Shown piece after piece: positions 11,235 through 20,424 of a DNA stretch of 60,371 nucleotides. The DNA lies in NCBI GenBank assembly GCA_937895935.1, contig CALBKX010000053.1, positions 1-60,371 of the forward strand, read 5' to 3'. The position numbers and the translations under genes are program-made. The notes under the pieces are model-generated. The model saw nothing but the letters and a program-made list of their open reading frames with translations, had not been told where the DNA came from and ran no database searches. The number at the start of each line of letters is the position of its first letter. The first letter of the stretch is position 1. Origin of the DNA: an uncultured Clostridia bacterium. GTDB lineage: Bacteria; Bacillota; Clostridia; Christensenellales; UBA1242.

Positions 11235-13421
11235 ATGCAAAGTTTTAAAATAAAATGTTTAGATAATAACGCCCAAACACTTGGACAACAAGAGGTGTCT
11301 TTTTCTGAAAATTCTGCGGACAATCACAAAATAAGTTTTTTAGACAAAGATGGAAATTGCCCTTTCTTTTTGGACTTAGAGGCAAATGAATTGGCACTTG
11401 ACAACTCAAACAGCGATTTTAGTGCAATAACAAAAGAAAAAGGCATTGCTTTAATTAAAATAAAAAATGTTAAAATGGATTACGAGGAAAATATAACATT
11501 TACTTTTGAGGGTTCTGATGTTGTTTATAAAATCTCTGCAAATAACCTTGAAACAAAAAAAGGTTCTGATTTTGTGCCTATAAAAAAATTTGATAAACCA
11601 CTTAATATCATTCTTCCAGCAACATTATTTAGTGATATTCAAAATGAAAAATTAGATGTTAATGGCTTTCCCTTCCAAATGTTTGACGTTTTAGAAAATA
11701 ACAACTTAGGTGTTGACACTTTTAAATCTTCTAATAAATTATTAAACTTAATCAAATTTAACAACAAATTGTTTATTGGAAGAGGCAAAAAATTAATTCC
11801 AATTAACATAAATGACCAACATTTTTATAAAAATGGCGACCAGTCTATTTTAGGTTTTACAACTGGAAAAAATATTGGAATGGGTGGAAAACAAGTTTCA
11901 GGAATTGCTTTTGAACTTCCAGAAAACGAACTGTTGGAAGTTGCTAAGTTTTTAAATGGTAACACAGAAACAAAGTTTAAAACAAAAGAAGATTATGATA
12001 AAAATGAGATAGGATACAAAATGGTTAGAAAACAATCAGACTTAACGAAAGTTATAAACAAATCAACAAAAAACGCTGTAACTGTACAAGAAGGTGAAAA
12101 AAAAGACTATATAAAAGAAGAAATGTTTTATGATGATAACAAAAAGAAATCAATAAACACAACAAACCTAACTCCAGAAAATAATAATGGAAAGGTAGTT
12201 TCAAACACTTCTGAAGATGATAACAACAATGGTACAGCAAAAGCAAAAGAAAATGTAAGCGATTCAAGCAACGTAACAGCAAAAGAATCTGAGAAAGCAA
12301 GCATTGGCAACAATAGCAAAGCAGATAAAGTTGATGAAAAAAATGACTCAAAATCTGTTGACGGAAAAACCACCAGCGATAAAAAAGAAGATAAAAAAGA
12401 AGATAAAAAACCCGAAAAGAAAACTGCAACCATAACTTCTTCTATATTTGGTGTTGCAGCAGCATTTATAGGCGTTGGTTTGATTTCAGGCGTATTTTTA
12501 TCACCTATTGCTTGGTTCTTGTTTTTCTTTATGGCATTGTTAAGTGCAAGTGGTGCTACTATTTCAATCGCTTATGACGATGTAAAGAAAGAAAAATTAT
12601 CAAAAGAAGAAAAAACAAAACAAAAAATCAATAAATTAGAGAAAAAAATTGATAAATTGATTGATAAGAATAAATCTGACATATCAAAAGATAAAAAATT
12701 AAAAAATGAAAGAAAAATAGAAAACCTACAAAATAAAATTAACACTCTAAATTCACCAAATGCTTCAAAAGAAAGCAAAAAAATAAAATCTAACGAGAAG
12801 AAATCAGATATTAAAATAGTTGAAGAAATCAAAAAAGACGTTAAAAAAGCAACAAATACCAATGAAGAATTAAACAAAGAAGAAATAATGCCTTCACTTG
12901 ACCAAGATTTGAGTGAAGAAAAATTTGAAGAAAAAAACAAAGAAATTACAAAAAACCCAAAACGTACACAAACACCTGCCGAAAAGCAACAAGAAATGCT
13001 TGAAAAAAGTAAATTTGTGCATCAAACTTTAAAAAGTGCAACATCTATACCTCCTAAAAGCATTGATGAATATTCTAATTTGGTAACTAAAGTTAACGAT
13101 TCAATTTCTATGTTTACTAATTCAGAATATTGCAACGATTTAGGAAATAGTGAAAAAGATTTCTTCCAATCTTGTGTTAATTATCAAAACGCATACATTG
13201 CTGAAGAAAGTTCTAAAAATGGATTAGAAGAAGCTAAAAGCAATAAGAGTGAAGAATTATCAATTTATGAAGAAGATTATAAAACAAGTAAAGTTTTATT
13301 GAATAACGAATTGAATAATTTGTTCAATGCCAGTGAAAAATACATTAAAGATAGAACTATGCTCTCCCCTATTCAAAACAATCAAATTGAAAAATATCAA
13401 GCACAAGATTTAGAGAAATAG
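11235..13421 (+). CDS. Unknown protein with globular N-domain, central two-TM hairpin and charged/coiled-coil tail
   Basis: I do not recognise this family. The 728-aa product has a mixed alpha/beta N-terminal region (about 1-240), then a low-complexity linker rich in Lys, Glu, Ser and Asn (about 270-395, with KKEDKKEDKK). Two hydrophobic helices follow at about 400-422 and 424-448 (GVAAAFIGVGLISGVFLSP, then WFLFFFMALLSASGA). Beyond them lies a very charged, probably coiled-coil segment (about 455-600) and a helical C-terminal part. It has no signal peptide, so both long ends may face the cytoplasm, with the hairpin in the membrane. The start is supported by a consensus promoter and SD GGAGG. 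It diverges from the giant surface-protein gene, which suggests, but does not show, a shared envelope role. The 342-aa protein at 46341-47369 also has a two-TM hairpin, though at its N-terminus. Confidence 0.75.
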   Translation: MQSFKIKCLDNNAQTLGQQEVSFSENSADNHKISFLDKDGNCPFFLDLEANELALDNSNSDFSAITKEKGIALIKIKNVKMDYEENITFTFEGSDVVYKISANNLETKKGSDFVPIKKFDKPLNIILPATLFSDIQNEKLDVNGFPFQMFDVLENNNLGVDTFKSSNKLLNLIKFNNKLFIGRGKKLIPININDQHFYKNGDQSILGFTTGKNIGMGGKQVSGIAFELPENELLEVAKFLNGNTETKFKTKEDYDKNEIGYKMVRKQSDLTKVINKSTKNAVTVQEGEKKDYIKEEMFYDDNKKKSINTTNLTPENNNGKVVSNTSEDDNNNGTAKAKENVSDSSNVTAKESEKASIGNNSKADKVDEKNDSKSVDGKTTSDKKEDKKEDKKPEKKTATITSSIFGVAAAFIGVGLISGVFLSPIAWFLFFFMALLSASGATISIAYDDVKKEKLSKEEKTKQKINKLEKKIDKLIDKNKSDISKDKKLKNERKIENLQNKINTLNSPNASKESKKIKSNEKKSDIKIVEEIKKDVKKATNTNEELNKEEIMPSLDQDLSEEKFEEKNKEITKNPKRTQTPAEKQQEMLEKSKFVHQTLKSATSIPPKSIDEYSNLVTKVNDSISMFTNSEYCNDLGNSEKDFFQSCVNYQNAYIAEESSKNGLEEAKSNKSEELSIYEEDYKTSKVLLNNELNNLFNASEKYIKDRTMLSPIQNNQIEKYQAQDLEK

Positions 13422-13547
13422 TGTTGCAGTTTGAAAAACTTTACAAATGGTCAAATTTTTAATTATTATAGTTTGATACAATGAACTATTTGATTAGTGC
13501 TTTTAAATTATAAATTTGCTAAAACCAAGCAAGAATATGTTAAAAAA

Positions 13548-13590
13548 ACACAAAATTGAGTAAATTTTGCTCGATTTTGTGTTTTATTTT
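13548..13590 (+). terminator. Intrinsic terminator after the 728-aa gene
   Basis: A 13-bp stem, ACACAAAATTGAG (13548-13560) with CTCGATTTTGTGT (13570-13582), contains one G-T wobble, has a 9-nt loop and is followed by TTTATTTT. The rest of 13422-13683 holds no feature I can support. Confidence 0.8.
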
Positions 13591-13683
13591 ATGTAATTTT
13601 TTGGTAACATTAAAAATTTATTTTAAATTAAACGCATCTGTCCGATAGAATTAAAATACAACCGCCTTTAAAGTTGACCTAAC

Positions 13684-13769
13684 AAAAGACATCGTTTTTG
13701 TTTAACAAAAAGGGCTTACGTTTATGTAAGCCCTAAACTTCAACTTTTGTTGAAGTTTCGATGTCTTTT
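13684..13769 (-). terminator. Nested three-way-junction palindrome; terminator of the aspS-gatCAB operon
   Basis: An outer perfect 11-bp stem, AAAAGACATCG (13684-13694) with CGATGTCTTTT (13759-13769), encloses two perfect hairpins: AGGGCTTAC/GTAAGCCCT (13711-13734) and AAACTTCAAC/GTTGAAGTTT (13735-13758). The inner hairpins abut each other and the outer stem. On the minus strand the GGGCTTAC hairpin is followed by TTTTTGTT, a normal intrinsic terminator. The structure begins 2 nt after the gatB stop. The outer stem and second hairpin are more than termination requires. Confidence 0.75.
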
Positions 13770-13770
13770 A

Positions 13771-15180
13771 TCAATTAAACATTTTATCAACCAATTGCTT
13801 TACAATTGCACCATTTGCTTTACCTTGAGTATTTTTCATTACATAACCAATGATAAAACTAATAACTTTTGGGTCTGTTTTTAAATCCTGAACCGCTTTT
13901 GGATTTTCTAGTTTGAATTGTTCTAATATTTTTGCAATTTGTTCTTCGGTAATGCTAGAAATTAAGTTCATTTCTTTTGCAATTTGCTCTGGATTTTTAT
14001 TGGAAGAAATAACTTTTTCCATTACAATTAATCCGTTTGATTTTGTGAGTTTTTTGTCTTCAACCATTTGTATAATCGTTGTTAAGTCTTTTTCATTTAT
14101 TGGGAAAGTTAAATCTTCACCATCTTTAACAATTCTTAATACATCTGTCACTATCCAGTTGCTAATTTTTTTAGGATTATTATAAATTTTAACACAATTT
14201 TCAAAATAATCTGAAATATATTTGCTTGAAGTTAAAATTAATGCGTCAGGCTTTGATATTTGATAGTCGTTTATATATGTGTTTCTTCTTGTTTGAGGAA
14301 GAGTTGGGATTTCTGCTTTTACCTTTTCAATATCCTCTCTTGTTATTATCATTGGCAAAATATCTGGGTCTGGGAAATATCTATAATCCTGTGCTTCTTC
14401 CTTTGAACGCATTGTGAAATTTTCGCCTAAGTTATCATCCCACTTCCTTGTTTCTTGTAAAACGACTCCTCTATTTTCTAAAACTTCTTTTTGACGTTCT
14501 ATTTCATAATTTATTGCTCTAAACACACTTTTAAATGAGTTTAAATTTTTCATTTCTGTTCTGGTGCCTAGTTTATCGCTTCCTTGTGGCTTTAATGAAA
14601 GGTTTACATCACATCTCATTCCACCTTGTTCCATTTTACAATTTGCAATATCAGCAAATATCAATGCTTCACGAATTTTTTTCAAAAACTCGTCAACTTC
14701 TTCTGCTGAATGAAAAACTGGTTCTGTAACTATTTCAATAAGAGGTGTACCACCTCTGTTGTAGTCAACTAAAGTTCCAACCGCTCTTGAAATGTGGTTT
14801 AGTTTTCCAGCATCTTCTTCCAAATGAATTCTATTTAATGCCTTAAACTCACCATTTTCAAGTGTAATTCCACCATTTAAACAAATTGGATAAACCAATT
14901 GAGAAATTTGATATGCTTTTGAAAGGTCGGGATAGAAATAATTTTTTCTTTCCATAACCGCATACTCATTTATTTGACAACCAAAGCACAAACCTGCTTT
15001 TATGCACAATTCAACTGCTCTTTTATTTATAATTGGCAAAGCACCGGGCATACCTGTACAAACTGGGCAAGTGTTTTTGTTGTGTCCTGCTCCAAACTCA
15101 TTTTTGCAAGAACAAAATACCTTTGTGTTTGTTTTTAATTCAGCGTGAATCTCAAGACCGATTACTACATCATATTCCAT
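13771..15180 (-). CDS. gatB: Aspartyl/glutamyl-tRNA amidotransferase subunit B
   Basis: GatB, 469 aa, of the GatCAB complex, which converts Glu-tRNA(Gln) to Gln-tRNA(Gln) and Asp-tRNA(Asn) to Asn-tRNA(Asn). The kinase-like subunit activates the misacylated tRNA with ATP and receives ammonia from GatA. Seen: VVIGLEIHAEL at residues 5-15, the zinc-site cysteines at 23, 25, 38 and 41 (CSC, then CPVC), DYNRGGTPLIEIVTEP, and a C-terminal YqeY-like tRNA-binding tail. The ATG at 15180 is chosen over an in-frame Met 11 codons upstream because AAGGAGG lies 7 nt before it. The start overlaps the gatA 3' end by 11 nt. Stop codon is TGA. Confidence 0.97.
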   Translation of the reverse strand: MEYDVVIGLEIHAELKTNTKVFCSCKNEFGAGHNKNTCPVCTGMPGALPIINKRAVELCIKAGLCFGCQINEYAVMERKNYFYPDLSKAYQISQLVYPICLNGGITLENGEFKALNRIHLEEDAGKLNHISRAVGTLVDYNRGGTPLIEIVTEPVFHSAEEVDEFLKKIREALIFADIANCKMEQGGMRCDVNLSLKPQGSDKLGTRTEMKNLNSFKSVFRAINYEIERQKEVLENRGVVLQETRKWDDNLGENFTMRSKEEAQDYRYFPDPDILPMIITREDIEKVKAEIPTLPQTRRNTYINDYQISKPDALILTSSKYISDYFENCVKIYNNPKKISNWIVTDVLRIVKDGEDLTFPINEKDLTTIIQMVEDKKLTKSNGLIVMEKVISSNKNPEQIAKEMNLISSITEEQIAKILEQFKLENPKAVQDLKTDPKVISFIIGYVMKNTQGKANGAIVKQLVDKMFN

Positions 15181-16597
15181 AAATTTCCTCCTTAAAAACA
15201 TACTTCGCAACATCGTATAATACTTTTTCTGAATTGTTTTTACCCATTAATTGTAAACCTAAAGGCATATTGCTATCTTCATCTTTTCCATATGGTACGC
15301 TTAATGCTGGTATGCCTACAATTGAAGCGGGAACGGTGAAAAGGTCTTCTAAATACATACTAACAGGGTCTAAAGATTTTTCCCCTAATTTAAAGGCTTT
15401 GCCTGGTGTGGTTGGTGTGATTATCACATCACAATAAGAAAAAGCACTTTCAAATTCTTTTTTTAATAAAACTTGCAATTTTTTTGCTCTTTTATAATAA
15501 GCATCAAAATAACCGCTTGATAAAACAAAGTTTCCAAGCATAATTCTACGTTTAACTTCATCGCCAAAGCCTTCGCTTCTGCTTTTTACGTAAATTTCCT
15601 CTAATGTTGTAGCTTCTTTGCTTCTACTTGTATATTTTACACCATCAAACCTCGCCAAATTGCTTGTTGCTTCCGCTGGTGATAAAATATAATAGCACGC
15701 TAAACTATTTGCTATGTGAGGCACACTCACTTCTTTTACATCAAAGCCATTTTGTTTTAAACTTTCAATAGTTTTATTAAAACAAGCATATTGTGGCAAT
15801 TGTTTTATTTTATCCATCAATTCTTTGCAAAGACCAATTGTGTATTTATCTTTAATTAATTTCTCGCCTAAATCATTTTCAATAGATGTTTGGTCATTTT
15901 CGTCTTTACCTGCAAGAATTTCCAAAACGTATTCATTGTCCTCAATTGTGCGGGTAATTGGACCAGCCTGGTCTGTTGAAGACGCAAAAGCGACAATTCC
16001 ATATCTTGAAACTGTGCCATAGGTAGGTTTTATACCAACCACACCATTAAATGAGCTAGGTTGTCTAATTGAGCCACCAGTGTCAGTTCCTATAGCTATA
16101 GGACAAAGTCCAAGCCCAACAGACACAGCACTTCCACCCGAAGAACCGCCTGCAACTCTAGTTTTATCTTTAGAGTTTAATGTTGCACCATATACACTTT
16201 TCTCACAACTTCCACCCATAGCAAATTCATCCATATTTGCTCTAGCAATAATAATTGCACCTTCATTTTCAAGTTTTTTTACTATTGTTGCAGAATAAGG
16301 AGAAACAAAATCTTTTAAAAATGCACTTGCACAACTTGCCTTTTTACCTTTTGCCAAAATATTGTCCTTAATAATTACAGGAACGCCTGCCAAAAGTCCT
16401 AATTTTTCACCATTTAGAATTTTGCTATCAACTTCTTTAGCTTTATCTATCGCATCACTAAAGACTTCAATAACAGCATTATATTCTTTATTTTTTTCAA
16501 TTTTATCAATAAAAAATTTAACAACACTTTCACTTGAAAAAGTTTTATCTTTTATACCTTTAACAAGGTCACAAATTTTAACTTTACTATAATCCAT
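15170..16597 (-). CDS. gatA: Aspartyl/glutamyl-tRNA amidotransferase subunit A
   Basis: GatA, 475 aa, the glutaminase subunit of the amidase-signature family. It hydrolyses glutamine and channels ammonia to GatB. The Ser-cis-Ser-Lys machinery is visible: Lys in PVIIKDNI, the Gly/Ser loop AGGSSGGSAVSV, and TDTGGSIRQPSSF. The start codon shares one base with the gatC stop (TAATG), the usual sign of translational coupling; the SD is weak (GGTGG inside the gatC end). An upstream in-frame start lies inside gatC and is not preferred. Confidence 0.97.
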   Translation of the reverse strand: MDYSKVKICDLVKGIKDKTFSSESVVKFFIDKIEKNKEYNAVIEVFSDAIDKAKEVDSKILNGEKLGLLAGVPVIIKDNILAKGKKASCASAFLKDFVSPYSATIVKKLENEGAIIIARANMDEFAMGGSCEKSVYGATLNSKDKTRVAGGSSGGSAVSVGLGLCPIAIGTDTGGSIRQPSSFNGVVGIKPTYGTVSRYGIVAFASSTDQAGPITRTIEDNEYVLEILAGKDENDQTSIENDLGEKLIKDKYTIGLCKELMDKIKQLPQYACFNKTIESLKQNGFDVKEVSVPHIANSLACYYILSPAEATSNLARFDGVKYTSRSKEATTLEEIYVKSRSEGFGDEVKRRIMLGNFVLSSGYFDAYYKRAKKLQVLLKKEFESAFSYCDVIITPTTPGKAFKLGEKSLDPVSMYLEDLFTVPASIVGIPALSVPYGKDEDSNMPLGLQLMGKNNSEKVLYDVAKYVFKEEIYGI

Positions 16598-16866
16598 TAT
16601 TCCACCACCAGTGGCACTTGATAGCACCCATCTTTTTGTTTTGGAGCATTTAAAAGAGGGTCAAAACCATCATCGGTTTTGACAACATCTTCTCTTAAAC
16701 TACTTAATGTTACCGCTTTACTTTTGTCTTCATCTGGTAGTTCAAGTGTGGTTATTTCATCAACAAAATCAAGTATTTTTACTAAATCTTTTTCAAATTT
16801 TTCCTTTTTGTCATCTTGAATTTTTAATTTACTTAATCTTTCAAGATGCTTAATATCAATTTGCAT
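16597..16866 (-). CDS. gatC: Aspartyl/glutamyl-tRNA amidotransferase subunit C
   Basis: GatC, 89 aa, the small subunit that wraps around and stabilises GatA-GatB. It shows the family pattern: an N-terminal helix (HLERLSKLKI), FEKDLVKILDFVDEI, and a C-terminal segment with the conserved LREDVV and APKQKDGCYQVPLVVE. The SD GAGGAT precedes the ATG, which lies 9 nt downstream of the aspS stop. This makes aspS-gatC-gatA-gatB one tight operon. Confidence 0.95.
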   Translation of the reverse strand: MQIDIKHLERLSKLKIQDDKKEKFEKDLVKILDFVDEITTLELPDEDKSKAVTLSSLREDVVKTDDGFDPLLNAPKQKDGCYQVPLVVE

Positions 16867-16875
16867 ATATCCTCA

Positions 16876-18609
16876 CTATCTAATTTTAACGTGTATTTCT
16901 CTTAATTGAGCTTCAGTAACTTCACCTGGAGCACCCATTAATAAATCTTGAGCTTTTGAATTCATTGGAAATGCAATAACTTCACGGATATTAGGTTCAT
17001 CTAAAAGTAGCATTATTATTCTATCAACCCCCGGAGCAATGCCTGCATGAGGAGGAGCACCATATTGGAATGCTGTGTACAAAGCACCAAACTTTTTCTC
17101 AACGTCTTCATCTGTGTAGCCTGCAATTTCAAACGCTTTTAACATAGTTTGTACTTCTGCGTTTCTAACTGCACCACTAGATAATTCTATACCATTTACA
17201 ACAATGTCATATTGATAAGCTAAAATTGACAAAGGATCTTTTGTGTTTAAAGCTTCCAAACCACCTTGTGGTAAACTAAATGGATTATGACAGAAACCAA
17301 TTTTGCCAGTTTCCTCATCCAATTCATACATAGGGAAATCAACTATCCAACAAAATTTATACACATTTTTTTCAATAAGGTCTAATTTTTCGCCTACTCT
17401 TGTTCTTAAAGTACTTGCTAGTTTAAAGCATTGATATGCACTTTCATCTGCAATAACAAAAATATCATCACCGATTTTTGCACCTGTTTTTGCTTTTAAA
17501 TTCTCACATTCTTCCTCTGAAATAAACTTAACAATAGGTCCTTTTAAAGTTCCATCATCAAGAACTCTAACCCAAGCCAAACCCTTCCCGCCAAGAGATA
17601 AAATTTCATCAGTTAATTTTTCATAAAAACTTTTTGGTTGATTATGTGTGTTTAATGCAAAACCTTCAATCACCTTGCCATTAAAAGCGCCAAATGCACT
17701 ATTTTTAAACACATCATCTAATGAAACCATTTCAATTTTGTTTCTTAAATCAGGTTTATCGGTTCCATATTTAATCATAGCTTCTTTATATGGAATTCTA
17801 ACAAAATGTTTGTCTTCCATTTTATATTTGCCATATTTATCAAAAATTTTAAAGAGTAACTCTTCACAAACTGCAAAAACATCTTCCTGAGTTGCAAAAC
17901 TCATTTCCATATCTAATTGATAGAATTCACCCGGTGAACGGTCCGCTCTTGCATCTTCATCTCTAAAACAAGGAGCAATTTGGAAATACTTGTCCATTCC
18001 AGAACACATGAGCAATTGTTTAAATTGTTGAGGTGCTTGTGGAAGAGCATAAAATTTTCCTTTATGAACTCTGCTAGGAACAAGATAATCCCTTGCACCT
18101 TCTGGACTAGAAACTGTTAAAATTGGTGTTTGAATTTCTTCAAAACCAAGATCTCTCATTATAACACGCATATCAAACAAAACATCACTTCTGAGTTTTA
18201 ATTTTGCTTGCATTTCTGGATTTCTTAAATCAAGATATCTATATTTTAAACGAGTTTCTTCATTTGTTTTTGTACTATCTTCAACTTCAAATGGTAAATT
18301 GCTTTTTGCTTTTGATAAAATATCTAATTTTTCAATCTCAATTTCCAATTTTCCCAATCTATCATTTTCATTAAAATTTTCCTCATCGCGAAGAAGCACT
18401 TTACCCGTAACACTAATCACACTTTCACGAGTAAGTGATGTTAAAAGAGAGTCATTATGAGTTGTCAATTGAACAAATCCATATTTATCTCTTAATTCAA
18501 TAAAAACAATTCCACCATGGTCACGTACAACTTTTACCCAACCAGCCACTTGAACTGTTTTTCCAATATAACTTTCATCTAATTCCTTAATCGTTAATGT
18601 TCTATACAT
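16876..18609 (-). CDS. aspS: Aspartyl-tRNA synthetase, possibly non-discriminating
   Basis: AspRS, 577 aa, bacterial class IIb. Seen: an N-terminal OB-fold anticodon-binding domain (about 1-105, VQVAGWVKVVRDHGG), motif 2 (CFRDEDARADRSPGEFYQ), a bacterial GAD-type insertion (about 290-410), and motif 3 (GIAPGVDRIIMLL). It is the first gene of an operon with gatCAB. In organisms without AsnRS a non-discriminating AspRS makes Asp-tRNA(Asn) for GatCAB, so the linkage points that way, but the absence of asnS cannot be judged from this window. SD AGGAGA precedes the ATG at 18609. No T-box or other leader was seen. Confidence 0.97.
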   Translation of the reverse strand: MYRTLTIKELDESYIGKTVQVAGWVKVVRDHGGIVFIELRDKYGFVQLTTHNDSLLTSLTRESVISVTGKVLLRDEENFNENDRLGKLEIEIEKLDILSKAKSNLPFEVEDSTKTNEETRLKYRYLDLRNPEMQAKLKLRSDVLFDMRVIMRDLGFEEIQTPILTVSSPEGARDYLVPSRVHKGKFYALPQAPQQFKQLLMCSGMDKYFQIAPCFRDEDARADRSPGEFYQLDMEMSFATQEDVFAVCEELLFKIFDKYGKYKMEDKHFVRIPYKEAMIKYGTDKPDLRNKIEMVSLDDVFKNSAFGAFNGKVIEGFALNTHNQPKSFYEKLTDEILSLGGKGLAWVRVLDDGTLKGPIVKFISEEECENLKAKTGAKIGDDIFVIADESAYQCFKLASTLRTRVGEKLDLIEKNVYKFCWIVDFPMYELDEETGKIGFCHNPFSLPQGGLEALNTKDPLSILAYQYDIVVNGIELSSGAVRNAEVQTMLKAFEIAGYTDEDVEKKFGALYTAFQYGAPPHAGIAPGVDRIIMLLLDEPNIREVIAFPMNSKAQDLLMGAPGEVTEAQLREIHVKIR

Positions 18610-18961
18610 ATATAATTTCTCCTGTCTTTTTTATTGTTTTATTTTCAAATTTGTATGAGTAAATATATAAATACTAAAATTTTAATTTATTTCTTTGCAC
18701 AATATAAATCTCATATGCCAAGTCCAAAAGGTTATAAACTTACAAAATTTCTGGAAATAGTTAAAACAAATTTGTTTTTTCAATTTACAATAGATATTTT
18801 ATTTTACAATATTTTAACATATTTTTCAATTAATTTTTTTATATTGTTTTTCAATTATAAAATTATTTTTAGTTTTTTAACAAAAAACAAAGCAAAAACG
18901 TGTAAAATAATGGTTTTGCTTTGTTTTTTTGCCATATAAAGTAATTTAAAAAATTTTTGTA
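18610..18961. other. Gene-free AT-rich spacer between tyrS and aspS
   Basis: This 352-bp spacer has no credible gene. A possible 101-residue plus-strand frame (18634-18939) is low-complexity Phe/Ile/Leu/Lys, lacks an SD and runs through the tyrS terminator. The spacer should contain the aspS promoter, but I see no good consensus. Confidence 0.6.
18882..18930 (-). terminator. Terminator downstream of tyrS (bidirectional)
   Basis: The left arm AAAAAACAAAGCAAAAAC (18882-18899) pairs with GTTTTGCTTTGTTTTTT (18913-18929), with a loop of about 13 nt. Both strands read out of the hairpin into a T-run. It lies 32 nt past the tyrS stop. Confidence 0.75.
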
Positions 18962-20194
18962 TTATTTTACAATCACTTTAACAAATGTTTTTTTGCCTTT
19001 TTTTACAATAAATTCTTTTTGAGTTAAATCAATCATTTCAGCTATGTTAGATTTTTTCTCGTTATTAATCATAATGCCATTTTGTTCAATTAGTCTTCTT
19101 GCTTCAGATTTAGATGAAATAATACTAAGACTTGCTAAAAAGTCTAAAATATTAATTTTTCCTTGACCATTTATAGTTTCGGTTGGCATATTTGCAGAGT
19201 CAGTATTGCCACTTGAAAATAAATTGTTTGCGGTTTCCACTGCCTTTAAAGCTTCTTCTTCGCCATGGACAAGTTTTGTAACTTCAAAAGCCATTATTTT
19301 TTTTGCTTTCACAATGTCTTCTTCACACATTTGTTTTATCTCTTGTACATCAATTTTAGTAAAGAAACGAAGCAATCTTTCAACATCAGCATCAAGGCAA
19401 TTAACAAAGTGTTGATAAAATTCAAAAGCAGAGGTTCTTTCTCTTGAAACCCACAAAGTGCCTTTTTCAGTTTTTCCCATTTTAACACCATTAGCATTTG
19501 TAAGCAAAGGGCAAGTAAGACCCATCATAAGAGGTCTAGGCGTTCCATCTAAATAATTCATTTTTCTTGAAAGTTCTGTGCCAGCTGTTATGTTTCCCCA
19601 CTGATCAGAGCCACCTATTTCAAGTAAGCAGTTATATTTATCATTCAAATATACAAAATCATAGGCTTGCAAAAGAGTATAACCAAGTTCCATAAATGTC
19701 AAACCACCTTGTTGCAATCTTGATTTATACAAGTCTTTGCTAAGCATTTCATTTACATTAAAATGAACACCAACATCTCTTAAAAAATCAATGTAAGTTG
19801 CTGGTTTTAACCATTCTGAATTATCAACAATTATTGCTGGATTTTCTCCATCTAAAACAATAAATTTTTTTAGTAAATTTTTAATTTCTTGAGCGTTATG
19901 CGCAACTTCTTCCTTACTCATCATTTTACGCATATCTTTTTTTCCACTTGGATCACCAATAAGTGCAGTTGCTCCACCTATTAAAATAATACATCTATGC
20001 CCACAATCTTGAAGAATTCTTGCCATTTGCAAACCAAAAAAATGTCCAATATGCAAGTTATCAGCAGTAGGATCAATTCCTATATAAAAAGTAATTGGCC
20101 CTTCACTTAATCTCTTTTTAATTTCCTCTGGATGTGTTGCTTGAAACACAAACCCTCTTTTTTCTAATTGCTCATAAGCATTGTTAATAAACAT
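18962..20194 (-). CDS. tyrS: Tyrosyl-tRNA synthetase
   Basis: TyrRS, 410 aa, class Ic, charging tRNA(Tyr). Seen: the HIGH-type motif in DPTADNLHIGHF (about 40-52), the tyrosine pocket segment YTLLQAYDFVYL with GGSDQWGNI (about 165-195), the KMSKS equivalent KMGKT (about 230), and a C-terminal S4 RNA-binding domain (about 340-405, ARRLIEQNGIMINN). SD AAAGGAG is 9 nt before the ATG. TyrRS genes in Bacillota are often T-box controlled, but no T-box core sequence is present in the 200 nt upstream. Confidence 0.97.
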   Translation of the reverse strand: MFINNAYEQLEKRGFVFQATHPEEIKKRLSEGPITFYIGIDPTADNLHIGHFFGLQMARILQDCGHRCIILIGGATALIGDPSGKKDMRKMMSKEEVAHNAQEIKNLLKKFIVLDGENPAIIVDNSEWLKPATYIDFLRDVGVHFNVNEMLSKDLYKSRLQQGGLTFMELGYTLLQAYDFVYLNDKYNCLLEIGGSDQWGNITAGTELSRKMNYLDGTPRPLMMGLTCPLLTNANGVKMGKTEKGTLWVSRERTSAFEFYQHFVNCLDADVERLLRFFTKIDVQEIKQMCEEDIVKAKKIMAFEVTKLVHGEEEALKAVETANNLFSSGNTDSANMPTETINGQGKINILDFLASLSIISSKSEARRLIEQNGIMINNEKKSNIAEMIDLTQKEFIVKKGKKTFVKVIVK

Positions 20195-20303
20195 AAAATA
20201 AATCTCCTTTGTTGATTTAGTCTAGAATTAAATTAATATTATTTTTAAACTAGGATACTCTTTTTAAAACTAATAATCAAATATATTTTGTTATTTACTA
20301 AAA

Positions 20304-20388
20304 AGTAAGTTATCGCCTTAAGTAAGTTATCGCCTTAAGTAAGTTATCGCCTTAAGTAAGTTATCGCCTTAAGTAAGTTATCGCCTTA
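20304..20388. repeat. Five perfect tandem copies of a 17-nt unit
   Basis: The unit AGTAAGTTATCGCCTTA is repeated five times without a mismatch (304-320, 321-337, 338-354, 355-371, 372-388 within the 20-kb block). It is flanked by A-runs and lies directly between the terminator of the ABC exporter operon and the tyrS upstream region. Seventeen is not a multiple of three, so it is not coding. It looks like a minisatellite prone to copy-number change. Confidence 0.95.
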
Positions 20389-20391
20389 AAA

Positions 20392-20424
20392 AACCAACAT
20401 AACAGCATTGCTATTATGTTGGTT
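20392..20424 (-). terminator. Terminator of the ABC exporter operon (bidirectional)
   Basis: The stem AACCAACATAA/TTATGTTGGTT extends by AGC/GCT around an ATT loop with one internal mismatch. The minus strand continues into TTTTTT and the plus strand into CGTTTTTT. Confidence 0.85.

Noticed and set aside
13771..15180. Alternative genetic code with TGA as Trp (Mollicutes-like)
   Set aside because: gatA, gatB, clpB and comEC all end in TGA at the expected family length, and tryptophan is encoded by TGG.
18634..18939. 101-codon plus-strand ORF between aspS and tyrS
   Set aside because: Low-complexity composition, no SD, and it overlaps the tyrS terminator.
20195..20300. T-box leader for tyrS
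   Set aside because: No conserved T-box core, specifier loop or antiterminator could be found; only AT-rich sequence precedes the SD.
20304..20388. CRISPR array reading of the 17-nt repeats
   Set aside because: Copies are directly contiguous with no spacers, and no cas gene is present.
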